Source of the DNA: Halobacillus hunanensis
Lineage (GTDB): Bacteria; Bacillota; Bacilli; Bacillales; Halobacillaceae
Length of the DNA stretch: 49,601 nt
Assembly: GCF_900166655.1 (NCBI RefSeq)
Contig: NZ_FVZB01000002.1
Span: 1-49,601 of the forward strand
Direction of reading: 5' to 3'
The stretch's first letter is position 1. Each line of letters starts with the position of its first letter. Below, in pieces: positions 11,147 through 18,639 of the stretch. Both the position numbers and the translations under genes were made by a program. The notes below the pieces were generated by a model. It had not been told where the DNA came from. It did not search any database and worked only from the letters and a program-made list of their open reading frames with translations.

Positions 11147-12061
11147 TTATAACCATGACAATCCGTAGAACATCGTAACGAGAATCGAAATCGCGATCCA
11201 TTCCCCCCATTCAGACCGGTCAGATGACGACTTCTTCGCTGTTGCTCTGGAGACTCGGGAAGACTTACTCGGCCTTTTCATCAACCCTTTTTCAAGCCCT
11301 TTCTTCATCTCTTTCGCTGTTTGATACTTGCCCTGCCAGCAGCCGGTAATTACCTTTTTACAAAAGTCAGGCATTTGGGCTAATGCTAGTTTATGGTGCA
11401 ATGTTTTATGTGGATCTTTTCCTTTGATAAAACGCTTTGGATAAACCATCTCCAGCATAATCATGGTCACAGCAAATAAATCGTATTGTGCTTCAGACTT
11501 TCTAGATCCGCAGCCCCAATATCCACGATCGTAAAACTCGGTAAATTCTTTAATCGCTCGGCCAAACGCAGTTACCCCGCCCACATCAATCCAACGCACC
11601 CTTGAAGCGGAAACAAGCAGGTTTTCTGTCTTCAGGTCCCCAAAGGCATAACCGGCTGCATGCAAATGCTCAAGATCACTTAGAAGCTGCACTGCAGTTA
11701 AAGCGATCCAATCCTTACTTTTGCCTTGTAGAAATGCCGGTAACGGTTGGCCCTGCACATACTCCATCACATAAAAAGGATAAGTAAGACGTCTAGGGGT
11801 TACCCAATCATCTACGTCCACAAAAGAAGGTCCAAGTTTGACACCTTGGACCTTGCTGAATTTCTTAAGCATATTCACCTCTAGCATCATTCGAGAACTA
11901 TCTGTTCCCACCTTCAGAGCATAGGTATGGCCATTTCGTTTACAAAGATAGACGACACCACAAGCTCCTTCACCAAGCTTTTTTAGAATACGGTAGGTGT
12001 GTCCTTGCCATTTTCCTTGTAAGGTAGTTCCAGGGGTGAAATTAAAATCCAGCTTCTTCAT
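11147..12061 (-). CDS. yabT: YabT-like membrane-anchored Ser/Thr protein kinase
   Basis: Hanks-type kinase of the YabT group, which in B. subtilis acts during sporulation and is DNA-activated. The 304-residue product has the glycine loop GEGACGVV (30-37), the ATP lysine in ALKVG (K50) and the catalytic segment GDLKTENL, with D142 and N147. The classical HRD is replaced by FGD and the DFG motif by DVG (159-161). A hydrophobic helix at the extreme C-terminus (about 288-304) would anchor it in the membrane. A longer frame starting at 12079 exists, but GGAG is correctly spaced for the ATG at 12061. It overlaps yabS by 20 bases. Confidence 0.9.
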   Translation of the reverse strand: MKKLDFNFTPGTTLQGKWQGHTYRILKKLGEGACGVVYLCKRNGHTYALKVGTDSSRMMLEVNMLKKFSKVQGVKLGPSFVDVDDWVTPRRLTYPFYVMEYVQGQPLPAFLQGKSKDWIALTAVQLLSDLEHLHAAGYAFGDLKTENLLVSASRVRWIDVGGVTAFGRAIKEFTEFYDRGYWGCGSRKSEAQYDLFAVTMIMLEMVYPKRFIKGKDPHKTLHHKLALAQMPDFCKKVITGCWQGKYQTAKEMKKGLEKGLMKRPSKSSRVSRATAKKSSSDRSEWGEWIAISILVTMFYGLSWL

Positions 12062-12779
12062 AAGGATCTTCTCCATCATGCCTGTTTTTTTCTACCGGCT
12101 TACTTGCGAAGGAGTATAAAGCTTCTTTAAGAGCAGGCCCCGTTGGAGTATATCCTCCGCTTGAAAGCTTGGAAAATATCCCGTGGATAGCATCGAGTTC
12201 TGGTGTCCAATCTATCATTTTTTTAATTGTAGATTTAGGGTCAGGGAAAGAGAAAATGCTGAACTGATTTGATCCGGTTCGTGCGTTCAAACTCAGTGAT
12301 AAGTCATACAAAGCTTCTTTGACGGTCGGAAGCTTATGGTGCATACTTGCACTTGAATCCACTAGAACAAGAACCTCAAGATCACACATTTCCCCCAGGT
12401 CATCTACGACTTCTACAACTTCCCCTCGTTGTTCGGGAGGAAGCTCTTCCATCGTCTTTCCCTGGCCTAAAATCTGTTGCAACTCGTTGTTCACTACCCC
12501 CTGAATAGTTTGTGTCATGGCTTGTCTCGTTACCGTTTGGACGGTTTGCGATAAATTTTTCTGATAGACGATCTGACTGACCCCACCGCCCGCTTCAGCA
12601 ATAGATTCTACTTCTTCAAGACCTTGAGGATGATTCCTCTGTTCATCATCAAGCACGCCAATGACGTTGACCGTGACCCCCTGATTCCTGGCTAGCGCAG
12701 CTACAACTACTGGATCTTCTCCGTAATTCGAACATCCATCCGTTAACAATAGAATTTGTTTCAGCCGTCCTGGCTTCAT
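12042..12779 (-). CDS. yabS: YabS-like von Willebrand factor A domain protein
   Basis: 245-residue protein of unknown biochemical role with a VWA fold. The metal-ion-dependent adhesion motif DSSAS sits at 141-145 and a second beta-strand/LLTDG element is near the N-terminus (11-15). It is always found between spoIIE and yabT in Bacillus; there both are sporulation genes, suggesting the pair may act together. AGGAGGG is 7 bases before the chosen ATG (MKPGRLK); an upstream ATG in the same frame lacks one. No signal peptide is visible. Confidence 0.88.
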   Translation of the reverse strand: MKPGRLKQILLLTDGCSNYGEDPVVVAALARNQGVTVNVIGVLDDEQRNHPQGLEEVESIAEAGGGVSQIVYQKNLSQTVQTVTRQAMTQTIQGVVNNELQQILGQGKTMEELPPEQRGEVVEVVDDLGEMCDLEVLVLVDSSASMHHKLPTVKEALYDLSLSLNARTGSNQFSIFSFPDPKSTIKKMIDWTPELDAIHGIFSKLSSGGYTPTGPALKEALYSFASKPVEKNRHDGEDPYEEAGF

Positions 12780-12842
12780 AGCATATCCCTCCTGTTTCAT
12801 TGTCAACATTTTGACCGAAAAAGAAGGTAAATATACTTAAAG

Positions 12843-15284
12843 CTATGCCCGTTTTTTATCAAAAGGGATAGCGGACCATTCAGGAACATAATGATCGATT
12901 CGTGCTACGAGTACTGTCATGTCATCATCAATAGCTCCCGCTTGTGTGCGAATCACCTCTTCTAGTAATAAGTCAGCAACTTCCTGAGGATCCGTTCGGT
13001 CGATTTCTCTAATTTTTCGCTTCAACCAAATCTCCACATTCTCAAGGTGTTTCGGACCTTCCAGGATGCCGTCACTTACCATAATTAATAAATCACCTGC
13101 TTTAAGCTGCTCACTTGTTGTATCAACATCGACGTCTTCAATAATTCCCATTGGGAGATTGCCAGACTCTACGGCAAAGATTTGCCTGCCCCGTTTAATA
13201 AAACTTGGAGTACTCCCTATTTTTATAAATTTAGAACTAGCTTGATGAAGATCAATGACAGCTAAATCTAGTGTCGAAAATATTTCATCACTAGTTCTGA
13301 GGGCTAGAATCGAATTAATCGACTTAATAGCCACCGACTCCTTAATTCCTGATTGTAGAATTTGTTTTAACAAACGAAGCGTCTCCATGCTCTCCTGATG
13401 AGCCCGTTCTCCATTCCCCATGCCATCACTTATGGCAAGCGCATATTTGCCTCTCCCTAATTCCATCATCGAGTAACTGTCACCGGAGATAAATCCTCCG
13501 CCTTTGGCTGCGTGAGCCACGCCTGACTCAATCGTATAATGCTTCGCCGAACCAAAAGTAAGCAGACAGCGGCCGTGTGGATATGGTGAAATATCCTCCA
13601 TGGTAACCACAATGGTCTCTTCAAGGATGTCTGATAGAACAGGGGCAATCAGCTTAGACCCCTCCCCTCGGTAGTTATCAATTTCAATTATTAATTCCAA
13701 ATCAATATTTCCTGCATCTAATGTATATATTTCAAGTTTTGCTATTTCAAAACCCATTCGCTCAAGAGCTCCGTGAATAATTTGTTCTTTTTGCTCATGA
13801 TGCTCCCTTTCCTTAACGATTTCTTTAGCAAAACTGTTCATCACTTCAGAAACACCATGAAGCTGGTCCGCTACAAATCTGCGACTCTCTAGCACCTGCT
13901 GTTTCAACTGTTTATTTGCATGATAAAACGATAGCTCATGTTTCATCGTATCGATCAGCTTTTGCGATTTTACACAGTATTGGTCTACATTTTTACGCAT
14001 TACCCTTCCTGGATCTTCTTTCTCGTCGAGCTCCATCATTAAATCCGTCATTAAATGATGAGTCTCATCAAACTGATTCACCCAGCACCTCTCTTTTTTA
14101 AAACATGACTGACACGTCTTCTCAGTCACATCACTGAGAAAATAATCAATTTCCTTATTCTGACTAACCTCCTCTTTCGAGCCATCTAAATGAGTAAAGC
14201 TCTTGGATAGTGCTTCAAATACATCTGAAAATTTTCCAACTCGAACAGCTGTCACATCCCGAACCTTCTGCAGGTATTTCTGCTGCTCTTGACTGTGCTC
14301 CTCTGTCCCCGGTACATACCGAGAAAGCCGCTTCACCCATTGTTTAGGTGTCATAATAAATAATGCAATAGCACATACCGATGCCCACATCGATGAAGAT
14401 AGACTTCCTCCCATATAAAAACTCATTAACACCGTACTCACGAGCAATCCCGCACTAACCCCCAGTTTATTTCCTTCTTTCAAAAGTCCCCCTAACAAAC
14501 CAGAAAAAGCGAGCAAACTCATTTGATATAAATTATCGACAGCTGCCAGGCTCAAGACAAGCCCCGTTACGACACCTACTGTTGACCCAATTGCCGCACC
14601 AGCGATGTAAGCCAGCAAAATAACTAAATAGCGGGAAAACACATCCACTGTGGCTACACCTTGAATTTCAAATCCAATCATACCTGTTAATACAGAAGCT
14701 AATAAGATAATGAGACATACGATTTCCTCATTTTTTAAAGTTGGATGATAACGTCTTGGTGATAATAGCGGAAGACTCTGCATAAAGATAAGAACAAGTG
14801 TGAAACTTAGTATTCCTTCAGCTGCTATGAGGAAAATCTCATATAAATGCCAGCGTTCCAAGAAAGCCAGGCTTGTTGTTCTTGGGATTATACTAGCGAG
14901 CATAGCCATAAAGGGAAGTAGCTGCTGCGGTTGATTCATACGATTTAAAATTAAACTGAGTAATAAAAAGGTAGCTGATGCTCCGAGAATGAATCCAGCA
15001 TGCCCTAGACTGTATGTAGATGCCCCAGCCGCCATCATTACTGTAGCCGGAATCACAAAAGGGCGTTTCAACCACCAGATCACCGCAAGAAAAGCAACCC
15101 CAAACGGTGCCATGGAGGATAAAATAATGGCCCGTCCAAGTAGGAAGCTGAGCACTAAATGAAACACACCTTTATTAGCTAAAAAGCTAACAATTGAAAA
15201 AGAAACACGTTCAATCCCCTTATTTAAAGTAGATTCTTTCCAAACTGCCTCACGCCCAGCACGTTTCATTACCGTCCCCAACAT
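12843..15284 (-). CDS. spoIIE: Stage II sporulation protein E (SpoIIE phosphatase)
   Basis: Membrane PP2C-type phosphatase that dephosphorylates SpoIIAA to release sigma-F in the forespore and localises to the polar septum. The product is 813 residues: an N-terminal region with about ten hydrophobic helices (roughly 40-325), a central oligomerisation/FtsZ-binding region, and the C-terminal phosphatase with its metal-binding aspartates in SGDSY, ISDGMGNGE and SDGILEGP and the final DDDMTV. The start is taken at the ATG after AAGGAGTGGTG; upstream GTG codons overlap the ribosome-binding site. A Spo0A-type promoter lies at 15317-15351. Confidence 0.97.
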   Translation of the reverse strand: MLGTVMKRAGREAVWKESTLNKGIERVSFSIVSFLANKGVFHLVLSFLLGRAIILSSMAPFGVAFLAVIWWLKRPFVIPATVMMAAGASTYSLGHAGFILGASATFLLLSLILNRMNQPQQLLPFMAMLASIIPRTTSLAFLERWHLYEIFLIAAEGILSFTLVLIFMQSLPLLSPRRYHPTLKNEEIVCLIILLASVLTGMIGFEIQGVATVDVFSRYLVILLAYIAGAAIGSTVGVVTGLVLSLAAVDNLYQMSLLAFSGLLGGLLKEGNKLGVSAGLLVSTVLMSFYMGGSLSSSMWASVCAIALFIMTPKQWVKRLSRYVPGTEEHSQEQQKYLQKVRDVTAVRVGKFSDVFEALSKSFTHLDGSKEEVSQNKEIDYFLSDVTEKTCQSCFKKERCWVNQFDETHHLMTDLMMELDEKEDPGRVMRKNVDQYCVKSQKLIDTMKHELSFYHANKQLKQQVLESRRFVADQLHGVSEVMNSFAKEIVKEREHHEQKEQIIHGALERMGFEIAKLEIYTLDAGNIDLELIIEIDNYRGEGSKLIAPVLSDILEETIVVTMEDISPYPHGRCLLTFGSAKHYTIESGVAHAAKGGGFISGDSYSMMELGRGKYALAISDGMGNGERAHQESMETLRLLKQILQSGIKESVAIKSINSILALRTSDEIFSTLDLAVIDLHQASSKFIKIGSTPSFIKRGRQIFAVESGNLPMGIIEDVDVDTTSEQLKAGDLLIMVSDGILEGPKHLENVEIWLKRKIREIDRTDPQEVADLLLEEVIRTQAGAIDDDMTVLVARIDHYVPEWSAIPFDKKRA

Positions 15285-15316
15285 AAAATACACCACTCCT
15301 TCTTTAGTTATGTTTC

Positions 15317-15351
15317 ATTTAATCACAGGGTAGACAAGCTTTTTGTCAAAA
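15317..15351 (-). promoter_or_regulatory. spoIIE promoter with Spo0A box
   Basis: On the minus strand a -35 TTGACA (15344-15349) and a -10-like TTAAAT (15317-15322) are 21 bases apart. The wide spacing is the hallmark of the Spo0A-activated sigma-A promoters spoIIE and spoIIG. The plus strand reads TTTGTCAAAA (15342-15351), matching the Spo0A box consensus and overlapping the -35. Confidence 0.65.
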
Positions 15352-15411
15352 CAACAGGAGAGTCGTAACAAAAACTTCGATGCTTTTCATGTACTCTGAC
15401 GTGAATTCTAC

Positions 15412-15441
15412 AAAAAAACACCAGAGGGTTCTCCTTCTGTT
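15412..15441 (-). terminator. possible terminator upstream of spoIIE
   Basis: Minus-strand stem CAGAAGG/CCCTCTG (one mismatch) with a 4-base loop, then GTGTTTTTTTG. It would stop leftward transcription arriving from the pseudogene or yabR before spoIIE. Confidence 0.4.
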
Positions 15442-15502
15442 CTAAAATTCCCTACTATTCTCTATCGAAATTAACAGACTACTCTTACAATTTTATTTTT
15501 TA

Positions 15503-15531
15503 TTGACATAATTTTTAGGATGGTGTACTAT
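15503..15531 (+). promoter_or_regulatory. Promoter of the tRNA-Met/tRNA-Glu unit (sigma-A)
   Basis: Plus-strand -35 TTGACA (15503-15508), 17-base spacer, -10 TACTAT (15526-15531), 25 bases before tRNA-Met. It confirms that the tRNAs are transcribed rightward, against the neighbouring genes. Confidence 0.85.
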
Positions 15532-15555
15532 AACTTTTGTGTCTTTGGAACATAT

Positions 15556-15629
15556 GGCGGTGTAGCTCAGCTGGCTAGAGCGTACGGTTCATACCCGTGA
15601 GGTCGGGGGTTCGATCCCCTCCGCCGCTA
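15556..15629 (+). tRNA. tRNA-Met (anticodon CAT), elongator type
   Basis: 74-base cloverleaf: acceptor GGCGGTG pairs with CGCCGCT (one G-U at 1-72), D-arm with AGCTCAGCTGG, anticodon loop containing TTCATAC, T-arm GGGGG-TTCGATC-CCCTC. The initiator hallmark of three G-C pairs in the anticodon stem is absent, so it is an elongator. The discriminator A is followed by CTA, so the CCA end is not encoded. Confidence 0.95.
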
Positions 15630-15634
15630 CTATT

Positions 15635-15802
15635 TAGTGCTGAATGGCTTTGTCCAGGTGCGGCACGCATAAGACAGGCGCTGCAATGTTCCCGCTTTTT
15701 GGAACATGGAAGGGACTGACTTATGTCGCGAGCACCTAAGCCATGAGGCCGGATTATATATAGTAGTGCTGAATGGCTTTGTCCAGATGCGACACGCATA
15801 AG
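15635..15802 (+). repeat. Palindromic and direct repeat element between the two tRNA genes
   Basis: A 39-base unit beginning TAGTGCTGAATGGC occurs at 15635-15673 and again at 15764-15802 with two mismatches. Between them, 15719-15747 is an imperfect inverted copy (CTTATG..GCACCTAAGCCAT), and the centre holds a 7-bp hairpin ATGTTCC/GGAACAT (about 15686-15707). The first and middle arms can fold into one long hairpin. The promoter lies before tRNA-Met and the terminator after tRNA-Glu, so the element should be transcribed and removed during tRNA maturation. No coding potential is evident. Confidence 0.85.
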
Positions 15803-15822
15803 CCTTATCCATACATAATTAA

Positions 15823-15894
15823 GGCCCGTTGGTCAAGTGGTTAAGACACCGCCCTTTCACGGCGGTATCACGGGTTCGAATCCCGTACGGGTCA
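15823..15894 (+). tRNA. tRNA-Glu (anticodon TTC)
   Basis: 72-base cloverleaf: acceptor GGCCCGT/ACGGGTC, D-arm with GGTCAAGTGGTTAAG, anticodon arm CCGCC-CTTTCAC-GGCGG, T-arm CGGG-TTCGAAT-CCCG. The discriminator A is followed by TCA, so CCA is not encoded. It is the second gene of the plus-strand tRNA pair. Confidence 0.96.
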
Positions 15895-15902
15895 TCAGCA
15901 GG

Positions 15903-15938
15903 AAAACCGTCATTCATATTTTGAATGGCGGTTTTTTG
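15903..15938 (+). terminator. tRNA unit terminator
   Basis: Plus-strand stem AACCGTCATTC/GAATGGCGGTT with one G-T pair, followed by TTTTTT. It lies right after tRNA-Glu. Confidence 0.9.
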
Positions 15939-16027
15939 ATGACTTTATTAGGATTCACTATGTTTAATTTGGATTTTGTTGTTATTGACTCGGTATCCTG
16001 CAGCTACCTACTGGTGAAAATTCTAGA

Positions 16028-16598
16028 TTAGGTGCTTATAACTAAATTGGCTTGTTTTGTTGGAGATTCCGTCTTTAAATAGTAATCTTCAGCTTTCCAA
16101 TACCTATTTGTGAATTTTTCTAGATCCAGTTGGGCAGATTCTGCTTCCCGGGAAAACCTTATCTCCTTCGGGCAATCTAAGTACACCACATAATCAAAAA
16201 AACCTCTCCACTCTTTACGCTGAAAAAACACTCCCTCAATTAGGATTACACCAGACAGTGGAAGATTAATGATCGCTGCAGTATGTGTATCATCCTCCTG
16301 TTCATAAAAAGAGAGGATAAGTTGATCCGATCATTTCAGTTTTTCAAACAAATTCACTTTCAACCGTTCGGCATCCCATTGCAAGTGATAATACTCATAC
16401 CATGGCTCATATCCAGTATCATACTTTTCTTTCGAGCCACTATGTGGTCATCAATATGAGCACAAGAACTGGAATAGCTTTCTCCCTCTGATTCTCAACT
16501 AACTTTTTGGCAAAGGTAGTCTTCCCTGAGCGACTTAATCCATCTATCCCTACTATCAAACGCTTGCCTTCTTCAGGAATTATTGTAGGTAAACCCAC
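16028..16598 (-). pseudogene. Decayed uridine kinase-like P-loop kinase
   Basis: Reading the minus strand in pieces gives a continuous kinase-like protein: start GTG near 16598, then a Walker A region reading GIDGLSRSGKTT, then IPVLV, HIDDHIVARK, YDTGYEPWYEYYHLQWDAERL and a C-terminal LIEGVFFQRKEWR..VYLDCP segment. The parts are in different frames: one frameshift near 16450, another near 16435, and a TGA in the middle (about 16333-16335). Only the last 67 codons remain open. The architecture resembles uridine kinase/phosphoribulokinase-type small kinases. The gene is not part of the usual yabR-spoIIE neighbourhood, so it is probably an acquired gene now lost. Confidence 0.85.
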
Positions 16599-16666
16599 TT
16601 ATCACCATCTCCTCAGCATCAACTATGTAAGCATACCTTTATTTCTGAGCTCCATATGTAGAGATA

Positions 16667-16706
16667 TAAAAAACAGACCTGCTGTTAAAGCAGGCCTGTT
16701 TTTATA
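16667..16706 (-). terminator. yabR terminator
   Basis: Minus-strand stem AAACAGGCCTGCT/AGCAGGTCTGTTT (one mismatch) with a short loop, then TTTTTATA, 45 bases after the yabR stop. Confidence 0.85.
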
Positions 16707-16750
16707 TATTCATTCATGCGCATCTTTTACTCATTGTCATAGACAGCAAG

Positions 16751-17140
16751 CTATCCTCTTTTAGCACCCCGACCTCCACGTTTGGTTTCGGTTTGCTTCT
16801 TCAGTGATGCTAGACGATCTTCGCTATCCTTCATAAAGGCACTCATTTTTTGTTCAAATGATTCTGCCGGTTTACGAGGTTTTCTTGGCGCACGACGACC
16901 GTAATTTTCTTTTGCTTTTTTGATGGATAAGCCAATCTTTCCATCATCTCCAACATTAATGACTTTCACTTCTACTTGGTCACCCTGGCTTAGGTGTTCA
17001 TTAATGTCTTTTACATAGTTATCGGCAACTTCACTAATGTGCACAAGACCAGTCTGCCCTTCAGGAAGCTCAACAAAAGCTCCGAAATTAGTGATACCCG
17101 TTACCTTACCCTGCAACTTGCTGCCTACTTCAATGGACAT
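16751..17140 (-). CDS. yabR: S1-domain RNA-binding protein YabR
   Basis: 129-residue protein with one S1/OB RNA-binding domain (about 3-75; GKVTGITNFGAFVEL, GLVHISE, VKVINV) and a basic tail rich in R, K and G. The family relates to S1 domains of polynucleotide phosphorylase; the cellular role is not established. AAGGAGGAG precedes the ATG. It follows divIC as in B. subtilis but has its own strong promoter and a terminator, so it can be expressed alone. Confidence 0.93.
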   Translation of the reverse strand: MSIEVGSKLQGKVTGITNFGAFVELPEGQTGLVHISEVADNYVKDINEHLSQGDQVEVKVINVGDDGKIGLSIKKAKENYGRRAPRKPRKPAESFEQKMSAFMKDSEDRLASLKKQTETKRGGRGAKRG

Positions 17141-17188
17141 AAAAAAAATGCTCCTCCTTAGAATTTCGATAAAAATATCTTCTTAACT

Positions 17189-17218
17189 ATTATATATAAG
17201 CATTGAAAAGGGTGTCAA
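17189..17218 (-). promoter_or_regulatory. yabR promoter (sigma-A)
   Basis: Perfect hexamers on the minus strand: TTGACA (17213-17218), 18-base spacer, TATAAT (17189-17194). The -35 overlaps the divIC stop codon. Confidence 0.8.
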
Positions 17219-17592
17219 TACGAAGGGTCCTCATTTGGCATTTTAAAAATAATCTCGCCTTCCTTGGAGAAGAAATAATCGGACCTTGCAATTTGTAGTA
17301 CATACTCTTCATTATTAAGAAGCTTTATTTCCTCTTTTAAGTTTTTCTCTTCTTTCTTTAATGTATCCATTTTTGCTTGTAAATCCTCATAATGTTCCTG
17401 TTTCTGAGCACGTAGAGTTTGTTGTTGAACATGATAAGTGACCATGGAGCCTGCAACGATCATTACGAATAAGGCAAACAAAACGATTCGGCGGAATAGA
17501 CGCTTTTTCTTTTTCGTCTGCCGTTCCAAGTAGGCATCGTAGTGCTTCATGTATGTAGAATCTAGGCGGGCTACTGATTGTTTTTTTGCCAT
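17215..17592 (-). CDS. divIC: Cell division protein DivIC (FtsB family)
   Basis: 125-residue bitopic membrane protein of the divisome, partner of FtsL and DivIB. A basic cytoplasmic N-terminus (KKKKRLFRR, 27-35) precedes one transmembrane helix (about 36-54) and an extracellular coiled coil (about 57-95, LKKEEKNLKEEIKLL) that ends in the family's YVLQIAR-type motif. It lies 16 bases after yabQ, so it can share the sporulation transcript of yabP-yabQ while also being needed in growth; I did not find a separate promoter. Confidence 0.95.
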   Translation of the reverse strand: MAKKQSVARLDSTYMKHYDAYLERQTKKKKRLFRRIVLFALFVMIVAGSMVTYHVQQQTLRAQKQEHYEDLQAKMDTLKKEEKNLKEEIKLLNNEEYVLQIARSDYFFSKEGEIIFKMPNEDPSY

Positions 17593-17608
17593 GAACGTTA
17601 GACCTCCT

Positions 17609-18199
17609 TTATTTGCGCTTTCGCTCTTTCCATTTATTTATAGTATTCTTTATTTTAACCCAAAACCCTGCTGTTTTGTTTAAATTTTTTTTCAGGTTTT
17701 TCGGGAGGAGCTTCCAAATCGTTCGAAAAATCAACAGGAATGGATATAAAACGACAAGAAACAATAAATGTATTCCCTTATAAAATACTTTATAAACGAA
17801 TAATAGTAAAGTAGTTATCAGCATAAATATTGTTCGAATCGGCCAAATAATAATGGCATTAAAAAGCCGAGCGAAGAAGGTCATTAATCGAGTCACGAAG
17901 CGTATCATATATTCCAACAACTTTTTATATCGGGTTTGAAATAATGCACGATAAGCAGAATATCCACATATTACGGCTATAAATACATATAAACGTAATT
18001 CACCATAGTTTACCAGGAATAAAAGAAAAAAAAGAAGAGCAGCCTGAGCAATCCAGAAGGCGAGCTGCCAGAAAAGCTCAAGCCAGCTCCTTTTATTTCG
18101 TTTAGAAAAGAGTCGCTCAAAGGTATCAACTGCTGCCCCTACATAAATGCCCCCTGCTACCATGACCACCATCGTCATAAATTGTGTGGTGAGTGTCAT
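17609..18199 (-). CDS. yabQ: Spore cortex biosynthesis protein YabQ
   Basis: 196-residue integral membrane protein with at least four hydrophobic helices (about 7-24, 43-64, 68-84 and 115-150) and a lysine-rich C-terminus. In B. subtilis YabQ sits in the forespore outer membrane and is required for cortex formation. Its ATG overlaps the yabP stop by 4 bases (ATGA), so translation is coupled. It is expressed from the sigma-E-type promoter before yabP. Confidence 0.92.
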   Translation of the reverse strand: MTLTTQFMTMVVMVAGGIYVGAAVDTFERLFSKRNKRSWLELFWQLAFWIAQAALLFFLLFLVNYGELRLYVFIAVICGYSAYRALFQTRYKKLLEYMIRFVTRLMTFFARLFNAIIIWPIRTIFMLITTLLLFVYKVFYKGIHLLFLVVLYPFLLIFRTIWKLLPKNLKKNLNKTAGFWVKIKNTINKWKERKRK

Positions 18200-18498
18200 T
18201 TGAAAAGCTTGCTAAATAATCCTTTAGCTTTCTCCCCTTGGTTCTCGTCCAAATACGTCATCTCATCAACGCGTCCTTTAATAGATACTTCACCTTCTTC
18301 TAAGTCCAGGTTTTTCATTTGTAGATTATGACCTCGAATGACTAGGTACCCCATACTTGTCTGGAGCAGAAACTCCTCACTGTCAAAGCTGTCCACTTCT
18401 CTGACACCAGAGATTTCAAGGTTTCTTCTATTCCACATTTTCACATTATGATCCACCTGGTGTGCCCGTGCATTTAAATTTTTATCGTAGCCTTCCAT
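18196..18498 (-). CDS. yabP: Sporulation protein YabP
   Basis: 100-residue soluble protein of the YabP/YqfC family (MWNRRNLEISGVREVDSFD...), beta-rich, with no signal peptide. In B. subtilis it is a mother-cell protein of the yabP-yabQ operon; its biochemical role is unknown. AGGAGG precedes the ATG. A sigma-E-type promoter lies about 55 bases upstream. Confidence 0.92.
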   Translation of the reverse strand: MEGYDKNLNARAHQVDHNVKMWNRRNLEISGVREVDSFDSEEFLLQTSMGYLVIRGHNLQMKNLDLEEGEVSIKGRVDEMTYLDENQGEKAKGLFSKLFK

Positions 18499-18553
18499 TT
18501 ATCCCAGCCTCCTTCTTCTCTAGTACAAGCTATGTAAAAGGAGGACCATTTAG

Positions 18554-18582
18554 AACGTATGGTAAGACATTGAAAATAATTC
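18554..18582 (-). promoter_or_regulatory. yabP promoter, sigma-E type
   Basis: Minus-strand -35-like GAATTATT (18575-18582), 13-base spacer and -10 CATACGTT (18554-18561), fitting the sigma-E consensus (CATACA-T at -10). The operon is sigma-E dependent in B. subtilis. Confidence 0.6.
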
Positions 18583-18601
18583 GATACATCGCGTTATATC
18601 A

Positions 18602-18635
18602 TGAAAAAGCCCACTGCTGGTACTGCAGTGGGCTA
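18602..18635 (-). terminator. yabM-yabN-rqcP terminator
   Basis: Minus-strand stem AGCCCACTGC/GCAGTGGGCT with an 8-base loop, then TTTTT, 5 bases after the rqcP stop. Confidence 0.9.
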
Positions 18636-18639
18636 AGAA

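Noticed and set aside
15635-15802. CRISPR-like array
   Set aside because: Only two direct copies plus one inverted one, with no regular spacers and no cas genes.
15575-15812. Minus-strand open frames with a repeated GQSHSAL peptide
   Set aside because: The repeated peptide is only the translation of the direct DNA repeats and the tRNA; the RNA genes explain the sequence.
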